Origin: SCUB01 sp041918675 | GTDB taxonomy: Bacteria; Pseudomonadota; Alphaproteobacteria; Rhizobiales; Xanthobacteraceae | Direction of reading: 5' to 3' | NCBI GenBank assembly: GCA_041918675.1 | Contig: JAYRVF010000001.1 | Coordinates: 1 to 64,000 of the forward strand | DNA length: 64,000 bases | Shown here: positions 48,514 through 57,283 of the stretch, one piece after another | How the letters are laid out: each line of letters opens with the position of its first letter | How positions within the stretch are numbered: the first letter of the stretch is position 1 | Notes under the pieces: generated by a model | What the model saw: only the letters and a program-made list of their open reading frames with translations | Told to the model about the DNA's origin: nothing | The model's database searches: none | Translations under genes and position numbers: made by a program

Positions 48514-49392
48514 ATGAGGGGCAAGCCGAGGACATGGGCGCGGCGCGCGCGCGCGACGCTCCTCGGCGCGGCCGCGATCGCTTTTCTCTCCGGCGCGTCG
48601 GGCGTGCCGGCCGTCGCCGACGCGCCGTTTCTCGCGCATCTGGCCGTCTACGACCTGACGCTGACCAAATCGCGGCGCAGTCCCGCGCTCGATGGCGCGC
48701 GCGGCCGCATCCTCTACAATTTCGCCGGCAGCGCGTGCGAGGGCTACACCACCGATCTGCGCCATGTCGTTCAGCTCGACGTCGGGGAAGGGCGCGTCAC
48801 CATCAGCGACCAGCGCGCGACCAGCTTCGAGGACGGCGACGGCAAGACCTATCGTTTCCGGATGGAGACGCGTAAGGACAACGAGGTCACCAGCATCGCC
48901 GACGGCGTCGCCGAGCGCGGCGAGGGCGGCGTCACCGTCTCGCTCGCCAAGCCGGCGGCCAAGATCGTGATGCTGCCGGCGGGAACGGTGTTCCCGACCG
49001 AGCAGATGCGCCGCATCATCGCCGCCGCGCGCGAGGGCAAGTCGCTGCTCGAACTCGACATCTATGACGGTTCGGATAACGGCGAGAAGGCCTATCACAC
49101 GCTCACGGTGATCGGCCGGCCGATCGCCGCCGATCAAGCGCCAAGCCCCGCCGACGCCGGCGGCGGCAATCAATCGCTCGTCAAGCTCACGCGCTGGCCG
49201 GTGACGGTGAGCTATTACGAACGCGGCGACGGCGCCAAGCGCGTCGAGGAAACGCCGATCTATGCGATGACGTTCGAGCTCTACGAGAACGGCGTCACGC
49301 GGGCGCTTTCGCTCGACTACAACGATTTCGTCCTCGGCGGCGCGATGACGAAATTCGAGGTGAAGAGCAGCCGTCCCTGCAAGGACGGCTGA
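48514..49392 (+). CDS. eipB: EipB-like periplasmic envelope-integrity protein (DUF1849)
   Basis: This is a 292-residue exported protein of the DUF1849 family, named EipB in Brucella, where it supports cell-envelope integrity. A signal peptide covers residues 1-36 (ARATLLGAAAIAFLSG, cleavage near VADA). The mature beta-spiral part starts with LAVYDLTLTKSRRSP. Two conserved Cys, in SACEGYTT and at the C-terminus (SRPCKDG), probably form a disulfide. EipB binds envelope components in the periplasm and acts with TPR proteins. I chose ATG 48514 because GGAGGGGG directly precedes it; ATG 48502 is 12 bp upstream. It is divergent from ridA. Confidence 0.88.
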   Translation: MRGKPRTWARRARATLLGAAAIAFLSGASGVPAVADAPFLAHLAVYDLTLTKSRRSPALDGARGRILYNFAGSACEGYTTDLRHVVQLDVGEGRVTISDQRATSFEDGDGKTYRFRMETRKDNEVTSIADGVAERGEGGVTVSLAKPAAKIVMLPAGTVFPTEQMRRIIAAAREGKSLLELDIYDGSDNGEKAYHTLTVIGRPIAADQAPSPADAGGGNQSLVKLTRWPVTVSYYERGDGAKRVEETPIYAMTFELYENGVTRALSLDYNDFVLGGAMTKFEVKSSRPCKDG

Positions 49393-49412
49393 GGCGCGGC
49401 CGGCGCGCGGAG

Positions 49413-50684
49413 TCATTTCGGCGGGTCCTTTTCCGGCGGCTCGAACGCCAGCCCCTTCACGATCGCCGAACGCCCGAATTTGCGCTTGAGGTCGTCCATC
49501 GCGCGCTCGGCTTGCGCGCGGCGCGGATCGATGAGGTCGGCGTCGTCGGCTTCCTCGGCCGGCTTGAGCGCGCTGACGCCGACGCCGATCAGGCGGAATT
49601 TGGTGCCGTCGACCTCGCGCGTGAGCAGGTCGCGGGCGGTCGCGAAAATCTTGTCGGCGAGCTGGGTCGGCGCGGACAGCGAGCGCGCGCGCGTGCGCGG
49701 ACGAAAATCGGCGGTCTTGAGCTTGAGCGTCACCGTCGCGCCGGCCAGCGCGCCGGATTTGAGGCGCTCGGAGACCTTCTCCGTCAACCGCCACAGCGCG
49801 CGTTCGAGATCGGCGAAATCGCCGACATCGGTCTCGAATGTCGTTTCGGTGGAGATCGACTTGGCGTCGCGATCGGCGACCACCGCGCGATCGTCGATGC
49901 CGCGGGCAAGCCGCCACAGCCGCCGCCCTTCGCCGCCGAATAGGCGCATCAGATCGGCTTCGTCGGCGCGCTGCAGATCGGCGATGGCGCGCAGTCCGCG
50001 CGCGGCGAGGCGGGCCTGGGTCGCCGGGCCGACGCCGAAGATGAAGCCGACCGGGCGCGGCGCGAGGAATTCGGGCGCCCGCGCCGGGTCGAGCACGGCG
50101 AAGCCGCGCGGCTTGTCGAGATCGGAGGCGATCTTGGCGAGAAACTTGTTGGTCGAAAGCCCGACCGAAACGGTGATGCCGATGTCGCGTTCGACGTCGA
50201 GGGCGAAGCGCGCGAGCCTGCGGGCCGGGCTCATGCCGTGAAGCCGCTCGGTCCCGGTCAGGTCGAGAAACGCCTCGTCGATCGAGAGCGGCTCGACCCG
50301 CGGCGTCAGCGCCAGCATCGCGCGCCGGACCTCGCGCCCGACGCGGACATATTTGGCCATGTCCGGCTTGATGACGACGGCGGCGGGGCAGAGCGCGCGC
50401 GCCTTGAACATCGGCATCGCCGAATGGATGCCGAAGGTGCGCGCGACGTAGCAGGCCGCCGAGACGACGCCGCGCCGCCCGCCGCCGACGATCACGGGCC
50501 GATCGGCGAGTTCAGGTCGGTCGCGCTTTTCGATCGTCGCGTAGAAGGCGTCGCAATCGACATGGGCAATGGCGAAGGTATCGAGCGCGGGATGGCCGAG
50601 CAGGCGCGGCGACCCGCAGCGTGGGCAGCGCGCCCGGCCGGAGGGGACATCGTGGAGGCAGTCCCTGCAGAATCCGTCCGCCAT
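49413..50684 (-). CDS. dinB: DNA polymerase IV (Y family) with N-terminal zinc finger
   Basis: This is a 423-residue translesion polymerase. An N-terminal extension carries two CxxC pairs (residues 6-9 and 20-23, FCRDC and RCPRC), probably a zinc finger seen in alphaproteobacterial DinB. The polymerase core starts with IAHVDCDAFYATIEKRD and includes SIDEAFLDLTGTER with catalytic carboxylates; the helix-hairpin-helix and little-finger domain follow (GVGPATQARLAARGLRAIADL; ETTFETDVGDFADLE). It would bypass damaged bases. No LexA box was recognised upstream. A DUF3572 gene lies 6 bp upstream on the same strand. Confidence 0.93.
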   Translation of the reverse strand: MADGFCRDCLHDVPSGRARCPRCGSPRLLGHPALDTFAIAHVDCDAFYATIEKRDRPELADRPVIVGGGRRGVVSAACYVARTFGIHSAMPMFKARALCPAAVVIKPDMAKYVRVGREVRRAMLALTPRVEPLSIDEAFLDLTGTERLHGMSPARRLARFALDVERDIGITVSVGLSTNKFLAKIASDLDKPRGFAVLDPARAPEFLAPRPVGFIFGVGPATQARLAARGLRAIADLQRADEADLMRLFGGEGRRLWRLARGIDDRAVVADRDAKSISTETTFETDVGDFADLERALWRLTEKVSERLKSGALAGATVTLKLKTADFRPRTRARSLSAPTQLADKIFATARDLLTREVDGTKFRLIGVGVSALKPAEEADDADLIDPRRAQAERAMDDLKRKFGRSAIVKGLAFEPPEKDPPK

Positions 50685-50690
50685 GGCGCG

Positions 50691-50978
50691 CTATTGGCGG
50701 TTCGACTGGCCGGCCAAGATGTCGCGCGCGGTCTGAACATGGGTGGGCTCGATTTCGGCATGGCCCGCGAACGCGAGGACCATGGAATCGTCGCCGAGGA
50801 GAAAGTCGAGCACGCCGGCGAGAAAACGCGGGTCGGCGGCGGCCGCGCGAATCGTCGCCGGGCCGATGCCCGTTTCAGCCAGGAATCGGCCCAGCCGGGC
50901 GGGATCGCCCGCGATGAAGGCCAGAGCCTGAACCGCAATGGCTTCAGCCACTTGCGCGGGTTGTGGCAACTCTTTCAT
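50691..50978 (-). CDS. DUF3572 family small protein
   Basis: This 95-residue helical protein is typical of DUF3572 in alphaproteobacteria: IAVQALAFIAGDPARLGRF and ETGIGPATIRAAAADP, then FLAGVLDFLLGDDSMVLAFA. No function is known. It is 6 bp upstream of dinB and very likely co-transcribed with it, which might hint at a DNA-damage link. The opposite-strand divK gene starts 130 bp away, so the short gap holds both promoters. Confidence 0.85.
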   Translation of the reverse strand: MKELPQPAQVAEAIAVQALAFIAGDPARLGRFLAETGIGPATIRAAAADPRFLAGVLDFLLGDDSMVLAFAGHAEIEPTHVQTARDILAGQSNRQ

Positions 50979-51108
50979 GATTCTAGGATATTTGCGTTTC
51001 CGTAACCTATCCTATCTATTTTTACTCATCCTGTCCGAGCAAATCGAACAGGAGGGCGCCGGCGTCGGATCGACCTGCCGGCGCTTGACCTGCGGGAAAG
51101 GGCCAAGG

Positions 51109-51474
51109 GTGGCGAAGACCGTCCTGATCGTCGAAGACAACGAACTGAACATGAAGCTCTTCCACGATCTGTTGGAGGCCCATGGGTACAGAACGATTGG
51201 CACCGCGAGCGGAATGGACGCGCTGACTTTGGCGCGCCAGCATCGGCCCGATCTGATCCTGATGGATATCCAGCTCCCCGAGGTTTCCGGCCTCGATGTC
51301 ACGCGCTGGATCAAGGACGATCCCGATCTGCGCCAGATCCCGGTCGTGGCGGTCACCGCCTTCGCCATGAAGGGCGACGAGGAACGCATTCGCCAGGGCG
51401 GCTGCGAAGCCTACCTGTCCAAGCCCATTTCCGTCGGCAAGTTCATCGAAACGGTTCGTCGCTTCATCGGTTAG
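51109..51474 (+). CDS. divK: single-domain response regulator DivK
   Basis: This 121-residue receiver domain lacks an output domain. The phosphoacceptor Asp is in PDLILMDIQLPE (about residue 53); the acid pair is VEDNELN; Lys is in YLSKPIS. DivK transmits polarity signals from the kinases PleC and DivJ, controlling CtrA phosphorylation. The start is a GTG at 51109, with AAAGGGCCAAG upstream. pleD follows 11 bp later, the conserved divK-pleD pair of alphaproteobacteria. Confidence 0.95.
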   Translation: MAKTVLIVEDNELNMKLFHDLLEAHGYRTIGTASGMDALTLARQHRPDLILMDIQLPEVSGLDVTRWIKDDPDLRQIPVVAVTAFAMKGDEERIRQGGCEAYLSKPISVGKFIETVRRFIG

Positions 51475-51485
51475 GAGTAAGCGCA

Positions 51486-52856
51486 ATGTCGGCTCGCGTT
51501 CTGATTGTCGACGACATTCCGACCAATGTGAAGTTGCTCGAAGCCCAGCTCTCGGCCGAGTATTTCGATGTCGTGACCGCGTCGAACGGCGCCCAGGCGC
51601 TCGAAATCTGCCGCCGCGCCGAATGCGACATCGTGCTTCTCGACGTGATGATGCCCGACATGGACGGCTTCGAGGTCTGCCGCCGCATCAAGTCCAATCC
51701 CAACACCCATTTCATTCCGGTGGTGCTGGTGACCGCGCTCGACCAGCCGTCCGATCGGCTGCGCGGGCTCGAGGCCGGCGCCGACGACTTCCTCACCAAG
51801 CCGGTTTCCGATGTCGTGCTGATCGCGCGGGTGCGTTCGCTCACGCGGCTGAAGATGATGACCGACGAATTGCGCATGCGCGCGGTGACCTCGCGCGATA
51901 TCGGCCTCGGCGGCCCGGAGCGCGACGCCGTCGCCGATACCGGCAAGAGCGGCCGCGTGCTGATCATCGACGATCGCGCCTCCTCGCAAGAGCGCCTCGC
52001 CCATATCCTCTGCGCCGAGCACGAGGTCGATGTCGAGCCAAATCCCGCGGACGCGCTGTTCACCGCGGCCGAGGGCAATTACGACCTGCTGATCGTCTCG
52101 CTCGGACTGCAGGGCCATGACGGCTTGCGGCTGTGCAGCCAGGCGCGTTCGCTCGAACGCACGCGCAACATCCCCATTCTCGCGCTGATCGAGGCCGACG
52201 ACCGCAAACGCCTGCTGCGCGGTCTCGAAATCGGCATCAACGATTATCTGATGCGGCCGGTCGACAGCAACGAACTGCTCGCCCGCGCGCGCACGCAGGT
52301 GCGCCGCCGCCGCTACACCGAACATCTGCGCGACAACGTGCAGGTCTCCATCGAAATGGCGATCACCGACGCGCTCACCGGCCTGCACAACCGGCGCTAT
52401 CTCGAAAGCCATCTCGAAACGCTCACCCAGCAGGCGCATCTGCGCGGCAAGCCGTTGACGCTGATGATGCTCGACATCGACTTCTTCAAGTCGATCAATG
52501 ACAGCTATGGTCACGAATCGGGCGACGACGTGCTGCGCGAGTTCGCGACGCGCGTCCGCAAATCGATCCGGGGCATCGACCTGGCGTGCCGCTACGGCGG
52601 GGAGGAATTCGTCGTCGTCATGCCGGAAGCCGACCCCGGCGTCGCGACCATGGTCGGCGAACGGCTGCGCCGCGCGGTGGCGTGCGAACCGTTTACCGTC
52701 GATCGCGGCGGCAAGCGCGTCGAGGTGACGATCTCGGTCGGCGTGGCGACGCTCGAATGCGGAGAATCGGTCGCCGATCTGCTCAAGCGGTCCGATCAGG
52801 CGCTTTATCGCGCCAAGCGCGACGGTCGCAATCGCGTGGTGTTGGCGGCGGCGTGA
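51486..52856 (+). CDS. pleD: diguanylate cyclase PleD (REC-REC-GGDEF)
   Basis: This 456-residue protein makes cyclic di-GMP. The first receiver has the phospho-Asp in CDIVLLDVMMPDMDGFE; the second receiver (about 155-275) is degenerate; the GGDEF domain (about 290-456) carries LDIDFFKSINDSYGHESGDD and the active site GGEEF, preceded by RGID as the inhibitory product-binding I-site. It acts at the flagellated pole during the swarmer-to-stalked transition in relatives. The ATG at 51486 follows TAGGAG. It is the second gene of the divK-pleD operon. Confidence 0.95.
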   Translation: MSARVLIVDDIPTNVKLLEAQLSAEYFDVVTASNGAQALEICRRAECDIVLLDVMMPDMDGFEVCRRIKSNPNTHFIPVVLVTALDQPSDRLRGLEAGADDFLTKPVSDVVLIARVRSLTRLKMMTDELRMRAVTSRDIGLGGPERDAVADTGKSGRVLIIDDRASSQERLAHILCAEHEVDVEPNPADALFTAAEGNYDLLIVSLGLQGHDGLRLCSQARSLERTRNIPILALIEADDRKRLLRGLEIGINDYLMRPVDSNELLARARTQVRRRRYTEHLRDNVQVSIEMAITDALTGLHNRRYLESHLETLTQQAHLRGKPLTLMMLDIDFFKSINDSYGHESGDDVLREFATRVRKSIRGIDLACRYGGEEFVVVMPEADPGVATMVGERLRRAVACEPFTVDRGGKRVEVTISVGVATLECGESVADLLKRSDQALYRAKRDGRNRVVLAAA

Positions 52857-52865
52857 GTCTTTCAC

Positions 52866-53681
52866 ATGCCCGGCCTCACGCCGCTTCATTCGCTGTGGAT
52901 CGGCGAGAAACTGGGGTGGTTGGAGCGCCTGTGCCTGACGTCCTGGGTCGCATGCGGACACGCGGCCGTCCTGTGGACCTATAACGACGTCTCGGGCGTT
53001 CCGGCCGGCGTCACGCTTGAAGACGCGGGCGACCTCATCCCGATGACGGAGGTGGTTCGCCATCGCGAAACCGGCAGCCCGGCGCTGTTCTCCGATCGCT
53101 TCCGCTATCGTCTCCTGATGCGCGGCAACCTGATCTGGGCCGATACCGACATGTTGCTGCTTCGTCCGTACCGCGACGACGGCGAATACGTCTTCGCCTG
53201 GGAGGACGACGGCGCCATTTGCACGGCATTCCTGAGATTGCCGCCGGACTCGGCGATCCTTCGTGATCTGGCCGCGCTGATCGAATCGAACGTACCCGTG
53301 CCGCCCTGGTGGACCGCCCGCCAAAAAATGAAGCAGCGGCTGCGCGGCGTGATCGGACGACACCAGCGCGCCGGCGACATGCCGTGGGGATCGTTCGGCC
53401 CGATCGCCCTGACGGAACTTGTGAAGCGGCACGGATTGGGTGCGCATGCCCGGGACAGGACCGCGTTCTATCCCGTCCACTACGCGGAGGCCGGAATGTT
53501 CTTCGGGCCGGATCGGTCGGTGGAGGATCGCATCGAGCCACATACCGTCGCCGTGCATCTGTGGTCGTCGAGCACGGCGATGCGCGGAAGGAAGGCGCGG
53601 TTTCCGTCCGCCGATTCCTGGATCGGGTCGGCCTGTCGGCGTCTTGGTATCGAGGCCGATGGAGCCGAAAAAGACGGGTGA
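52866..53681 (+). CDS. glycosyltransferase-like protein (Caps_synth/GT32 type)
   Basis: This is a 271-residue protein with features of capsular polysaccharide or galactosyltransferase-type glycosyltransferases: SLWIGEKLGWLERLCLTSWV and VLWTYNDVSGVPAGVTLEDA, a DxD motif in IWADTDMLLLRPY, and PWGSFGPIALTELVKRHG downstream. It would transfer a sugar from a nucleotide donor; the acceptor is unknown. It starts 9 bp after pleD, close enough for co-transcription. A role in polar holdfast or surface polysaccharide is a guess from the neighbour. The ribosome site is weak. Confidence 0.7.
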   Translation: MPGLTPLHSLWIGEKLGWLERLCLTSWVACGHAAVLWTYNDVSGVPAGVTLEDAGDLIPMTEVVRHRETGSPALFSDRFRYRLLMRGNLIWADTDMLLLRPYRDDGEYVFAWEDDGAICTAFLRLPPDSAILRDLAALIESNVPVPPWWTARQKMKQRLRGVIGRHQRAGDMPWGSFGPIALTELVKRHGLGAHARDRTAFYPVHYAEAGMFFGPDRSVEDRIEPHTVAVHLWSSSTAMRGRKARFPSADSWIGSACRRLGIEADGAEKDG

Positions 53682-53832
53682 GGATTTACCCGCGCGACGC
53701 GAAGTGCCGCGCCGAGCCGATAGGGCGCGTGACCCGGGCGAGCGAGTCAGTCGATCGGAAACTGGATCGGAAAGCGTGAGGAACGAGACGGAGCGCCGGC
53801 CGCGCCGCGTTCGATGAATCCGCGTGGCCTGC

Positions 53833-54000
53833 TTACTTGATCTTCGATTCGCGGAATTCGACGTGCTTCTTGGCGACGGGGTCGTACTTCTTCTTGACGA
53901 GCTTGTCCGTCATCGTGCGCGAGTTCTTCTTGGCCACGTAGTAGTAGCCAGTGTCGGCGGTCGAAACCAGCTTGATCTTGATGGTGACGGCCTTGGCCAT
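53833..54000 (-). CDS. rpmG: 50S ribosomal protein L33
   Basis: This is a 55-residue ribosomal protein: MAKAVTIKIKLVSTADTGYY, then YVAKKNSRTMTDKLVKKKYD, ending HVEFRESKIK. It is the zinc-free alphaproteobacterial form (no CxxC pairs). It binds the large subunit near the E site. It has its own promoter (54089-54116) and lies downstream of the NUDIX gene on the same strand, the usual local order. The gap 53682-53832 after it contains no gene. Confidence 0.96.
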   Translation of the reverse strand: MAKAVTIKIKLVSTADTGYYYVAKKNSRTMTDKLVKKKYDPVAKKHVEFRESKIK

Positions 54001-54088
54001 GGTCGAACTCCGGCGTCGTGTAAGCTATTGGAATTGTTAAAAGACGGCCCGACGTCCCCGTGGTGGCGCCAGCCGTCCGCTGGCGCGC

Positions 54089-54116
54089 AACCTACCCGGG
54101 ATTGCGTCAATGTCAA
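54089..54116 (-). promoter_or_regulatory. sigma-70 promoter of rpmG
   Basis: On the minus strand TTGACA (54116-54111) and TAGGTT (54094-54089) are 16 bp apart and read toward rpmG, 89 bp downstream. A perfect 8-bp hairpin (GCGCCAGC/GCTGGCGC, 54066-54086) overlaps the expected start of the transcript. Confidence 0.6.
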
Positions 54117-54170
54117 GGAACTGTCCGCCCCGCCCATCCTGCGTTGTTGGAGCCCTTCAGGCCGGGGATG

Positions 54171-54911
54171 TCAGAGCCATTGCCGGCGCATATGGCCGTT
54201 GGAGAAGGAATAGAAGGGCACCGGGGCCTCGCGCCGCATGCCGGCCGCGATCCGCTCGTCGAGGTCAAGCAGCACCTGCCGCACGATCGGGAGCAGGTCC
54301 TGCCTCAGCGCATCGGCGATGGATAGCCACACCAGTTCCACCAGCTCGGTGTCCGGCCCGACCACGCCGTCGATGCGATGGGTGATCATGCCCGCGTCGG
54401 CGGCGAAGAAACGGGTGTCGAAGCGTCGCACCAGCCGCGGCGGCGTGATCGCGCGGGCGATGAATTGAAGGTCGGCGAGATCGGGCAGCAATCCCGATTG
54501 AGCGAAGGCACGCGTGGGATCATGGTCGCGCGCCGCGCCCTCGGCGAACGGACCGAGGCAGATGCCGGTTTCCTCATAGGCCTCGCGCACGGCCGCGACC
54601 GCGAAGCCGCGCGCCTTGGCGGCGCCGGCCTTGCCGCTGCGCAGCATGAGGCGACGCTCGACATCGGCGGCGAGAGGTGAGGCGACCTTGGCGCGGTGGT
54701 CGGTGGCGTCGACGCGCCCGCCGGGAAACACGAGCTTGCCGGGCATGAACACCTGGTTCGGGCTGCGCCGTCCGAGCAGCACCTTGCCCGGTGAGGAGGC
54801 GCGATCCACCACGATCAAGGTGGCCGCGTCGCGGGGCGTGACGTTCGGGTGCTTCTGGTGCGGGCTGAAATCGACGTGGTAGATCTGCGGCAGCGCGGTC
54901 GTGTCGGTCAT
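54171..54911 (-). CDS. NUDIX hydrolase
   Basis: This 246-residue protein contains a Nudix box: GGRVDATDHRA begins the conserved G segment and AVREAYEETGI supplies REAxEExG with the metal-binding glutamates. The spacing between the two halves is longer than in short Nudix proteins. It probably hydrolyses a nucleoside diphosphate derivative or CoA-like pyrophosphate; the substrate is unknown. It starts 5 bp after the rnr stop, so it belongs to the topA-rnr transcript. This placement after rnr is common in related genomes. Confidence 0.88.
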   Translation of the reverse strand: MTDTTALPQIYHVDFSPHQKHPNVTPRDAATLIVVDRASSPGKVLLGRRSPNQVFMPGKLVFPGGRVDATDHRAKVASPLAADVERRLMLRSGKAGAAKARGFAVAAVREAYEETGICLGPFAEGAARDHDPTRAFAQSGLLPDLADLQFIARAITPPRLVRRFDTRFFAADAGMITHRIDGVVGPDTELVELVWLSIADALRQDLLPIVRQVLLDLDERIAAGMRREAPVPFYSFSNGHMRRQWL

Positions 54912-54916
54912 TTCGT

Positions 54917-57283
54917 CTACTTTCGCTTCCTCTTCGGTCCGGCGCGGCCCGCGCCCTTGCGGCCGGATCGCGCGGTCTTCGCCTTCGTGGATTTCGTCCG
55001 CTCGTTGCGCCGACCCTCGGTCGGCGCGGCGCGCCGGCCGCGCGCCTTGGCCGGTCCGGGTCGCTCGCCGCGCGTTCGGCCACCTTGGACGATGGTGCCC
55101 TCCGACAGCAATTCAAATCGCAACGCGCCGGCGACGGGCGCGGCCTCGACCAGCCGCACCTCGACGATGTCGCCGAGCCGGTGCATGGCGCCGCTGCGCC
55201 CGCCGACCAGCGCCATGCGCGCCTCGTCGAAATGGAAATATTCGTGCCCGATGGTGCGCGCCGGAACGAAGCCGTCCGCGCCCGTCTCGTCGAGCCTGAC
55301 GAACAGGCCCGCGCGCGTGACGCCGGAGACGCGCGCGTTGAACGTCGCGCCGATCCGGTCGGCCAGGAAATGCGCGATCAGCCGGTCGGTTGTCTCGCGT
55401 TCGGCGCGCATCGCGCGTCGCTCGGTCACCGAGATCGCCGCGGCGATTTCGCCGAGCGTTTCGCTGGTCTCGCCCTCGGCGAGCGCGCCCGCGCCCAAAT
55501 CCAGCGCGCGGATGATCGCGCGATGCACGACGAGATCGGCGTAGCGGCGGATCGGCGAGGTGAAATGCGCGTAGCGCCGCAGATTGAGGCCGAAATGGCC
55601 GAAATTTTCCACCGAATATTCGGCCTGCGCCTGCGCGCGCAAAACGACCTCGTTGACCATCGCCTCCGCGTCGCGGCCCCTGACTTGGTCGAGGATGCGG
55701 TTGAACAGCGATGGGCGCGGGGTGCCGGTCTTGGCGAGCGGAATGTCGAGCGTGCGGAGGAATTCGCGCAACGCGCCGACCTTCTCCAGCGACGGCTCGT
55801 CATGCACGCGGTAGATCACCGGCACGCGCGCCTTCTCCAGCGTTTCCGCGGCGGAAACGTTGGCGAGGATCATGAACTCCTCGATCAGCTTGTGGGCATC
55901 CAGGCGTTCCGGGACCACGACGCGGTCGACGGTGCCGTCCGGTTTGAGCAGTATCTTGCGCTCGGGCAGGTCGAGATCGAGCGGCTCGCGCTCGGCGCGC
56001 GCGCGTTTGAGCGCGGCATAGGCGGCGTAGAGCGGGGCGAGAACCGGTTCGGCAAGCGGGCGCGCGGTTTCCCCGCCGCGACCTTCCGCGGCCGCCTGCG
56101 CCTCGGCGTAGCTGAGCTTGGCGGCCGACCGTATCAGCACGCGGTGAAAGGAATGCGACCGCTTGCGCCCGTCGGCGCCGATCACCATCCGCGCGGCGAG
56201 CGCGCCGCGCGCTTCGCCGGGCTTGAGCGAGCAGAGATCGTTGGAAATCCGCTCGGGCAGCATCGGCACGACACGGTCCGGGAAATAGACCGAGTTGCCG
56301 CGCGCGAGCGCCTCGCGGTCGAGCGCGGAGCCCGGGGTGACGAAATGCGCGACATCGGCGATCGCCACATGCAGAACGAAACCGCCGCGATTGGCCGGAT
56401 CGGTGTCGGCTTCGGCGTGCACGGCGTCGTCATGATCCTTGGCGTCGGGCGGGTCGATCGTCACCAGGAGAAGATCGCGCCAATCCTCGCGCCCTTGGAG
56501 CGAGAGGGGCGTCGCCGCCTCCGCCTCGCGCAGCGCCGCCGGCGGAAACACGTGCGGAATTTCATGGGCGTGGATGGCGATCATGCTGACCGCGCGCTCG
56601 GTCTTGAGCGAGCCGAGCCGTTCGGCGACGCGCCCGGAGGGCAGGCCATAGGCGCGTCCGCGATGGAGATGGACCGAGATCAGGTCGCCGTCCCGCGCGC
56701 CGGCGGCGTCGGTCGGCGAAATCGCGATCTCGCGCCCGAGCTGCTTCTTGTCGATCGGGATCATGCGTCCGCCGCCATTGTCGAGCGCGCGGAAGATGCC
56801 GAGCGCGCGATGGCGGGCGTGATCGATGACCTTGAGGATGCGGCCGCGATGGCGGATCGCGTCGTCGGCGCCCTCGATCTCCTCGACCCGCAATAGCGCG
56901 CGGTCGCCGATCGCGCCCGTCGCCGCCGCATGCGCCCGGCGGGGGATGAAAACGTGAATGCGCGGCGGCGGGCCGCGGCGCTCCTCGTCCCACTCGACCG
57001 GAACCGCGACAAGCTCGCCGTCGGCGTCGCGCCCGGTGATCTCGGCGAGCACCACGGGGGGCAGATCGCCGGCGTGGTGGATTTGACGGCGACGCTTGGT
57101 GAGGATGCCTTCGTCGGCGAGTTCGCGCAGCATGCCGCGCAGGTCGGCGCGGTCGGCGTTCTTCAGGCCGAAGGCGCGGGCGATCTCGCGCGTGCCGACC
57201 TGTCCCGGTTGCGCGCGGATGAACGCGATCACGTCTTCCCGCGTGGGGAGTTGGCGTGGCGCGTCGCGGTCCCGCTTTTTCAC
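54917..57283 (-). CDS. rnr: ribonuclease R
   Basis: This is a 788-residue processive 3'-5' exoribonuclease. It opens with a winged-helix part (LPTREDVIAFIRAQPGQVGT), then cold-shock OB domains, and the RNB catalytic domain with TIDPPDAKDHDDAVHAE (metal-binding Asp residues). The S1 domain is near the C-terminus (FNARVSGVTRAGLFVRLDE), and an Arg/Lys-rich tail suits RNA binding. It degrades structured mRNA and rRNA. The ATG overlaps the topA stop by 4 bp (ATGA), showing coupling. Confidence 0.95.
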   Translation of the reverse strand: MKKRDRDAPRQLPTREDVIAFIRAQPGQVGTREIARAFGLKNADRADLRGMLRELADEGILTKRRRQIHHAGDLPPVVLAEITGRDADGELVAVPVEWDEERRGPPPRIHVFIPRRAHAAATGAIGDRALLRVEEIEGADDAIRHRGRILKVIDHARHRALGIFRALDNGGGRMIPIDKKQLGREIAISPTDAAGARDGDLISVHLHRGRAYGLPSGRVAERLGSLKTERAVSMIAIHAHEIPHVFPPAALREAEAATPLSLQGREDWRDLLLVTIDPPDAKDHDDAVHAEADTDPANRGGFVLHVAIADVAHFVTPGSALDREALARGNSVYFPDRVVPMLPERISNDLCSLKPGEARGALAARMVIGADGRKRSHSFHRVLIRSAAKLSYAEAQAAAEGRGGETARPLAEPVLAPLYAAYAALKRARAEREPLDLDLPERKILLKPDGTVDRVVVPERLDAHKLIEEFMILANVSAAETLEKARVPVIYRVHDEPSLEKVGALREFLRTLDIPLAKTGTPRPSLFNRILDQVRGRDAEAMVNEVVLRAQAQAEYSVENFGHFGLNLRRYAHFTSPIRRYADLVVHRAIIRALDLGAGALAEGETSETLGEIAAAISVTERRAMRAERETTDRLIAHFLADRIGATFNARVSGVTRAGLFVRLDETGADGFVPARTIGHEYFHFDEARMALVGGRSGAMHRLGDIVEVRLVEAAPVAGALRFELLSEGTIVQGGRTRGERPGPAKARGRRAAPTEGRRNERTKSTKAKTARSGRKGAGRAGPKRKRK

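Noticed and set aside
51471..53558. A 695-residue minus-strand frame over pleD and the glycosyltransferase gene
   Set aside because: Shadow of the plus-strand genes, with His/Arg/Asp/Gln-rich composition.
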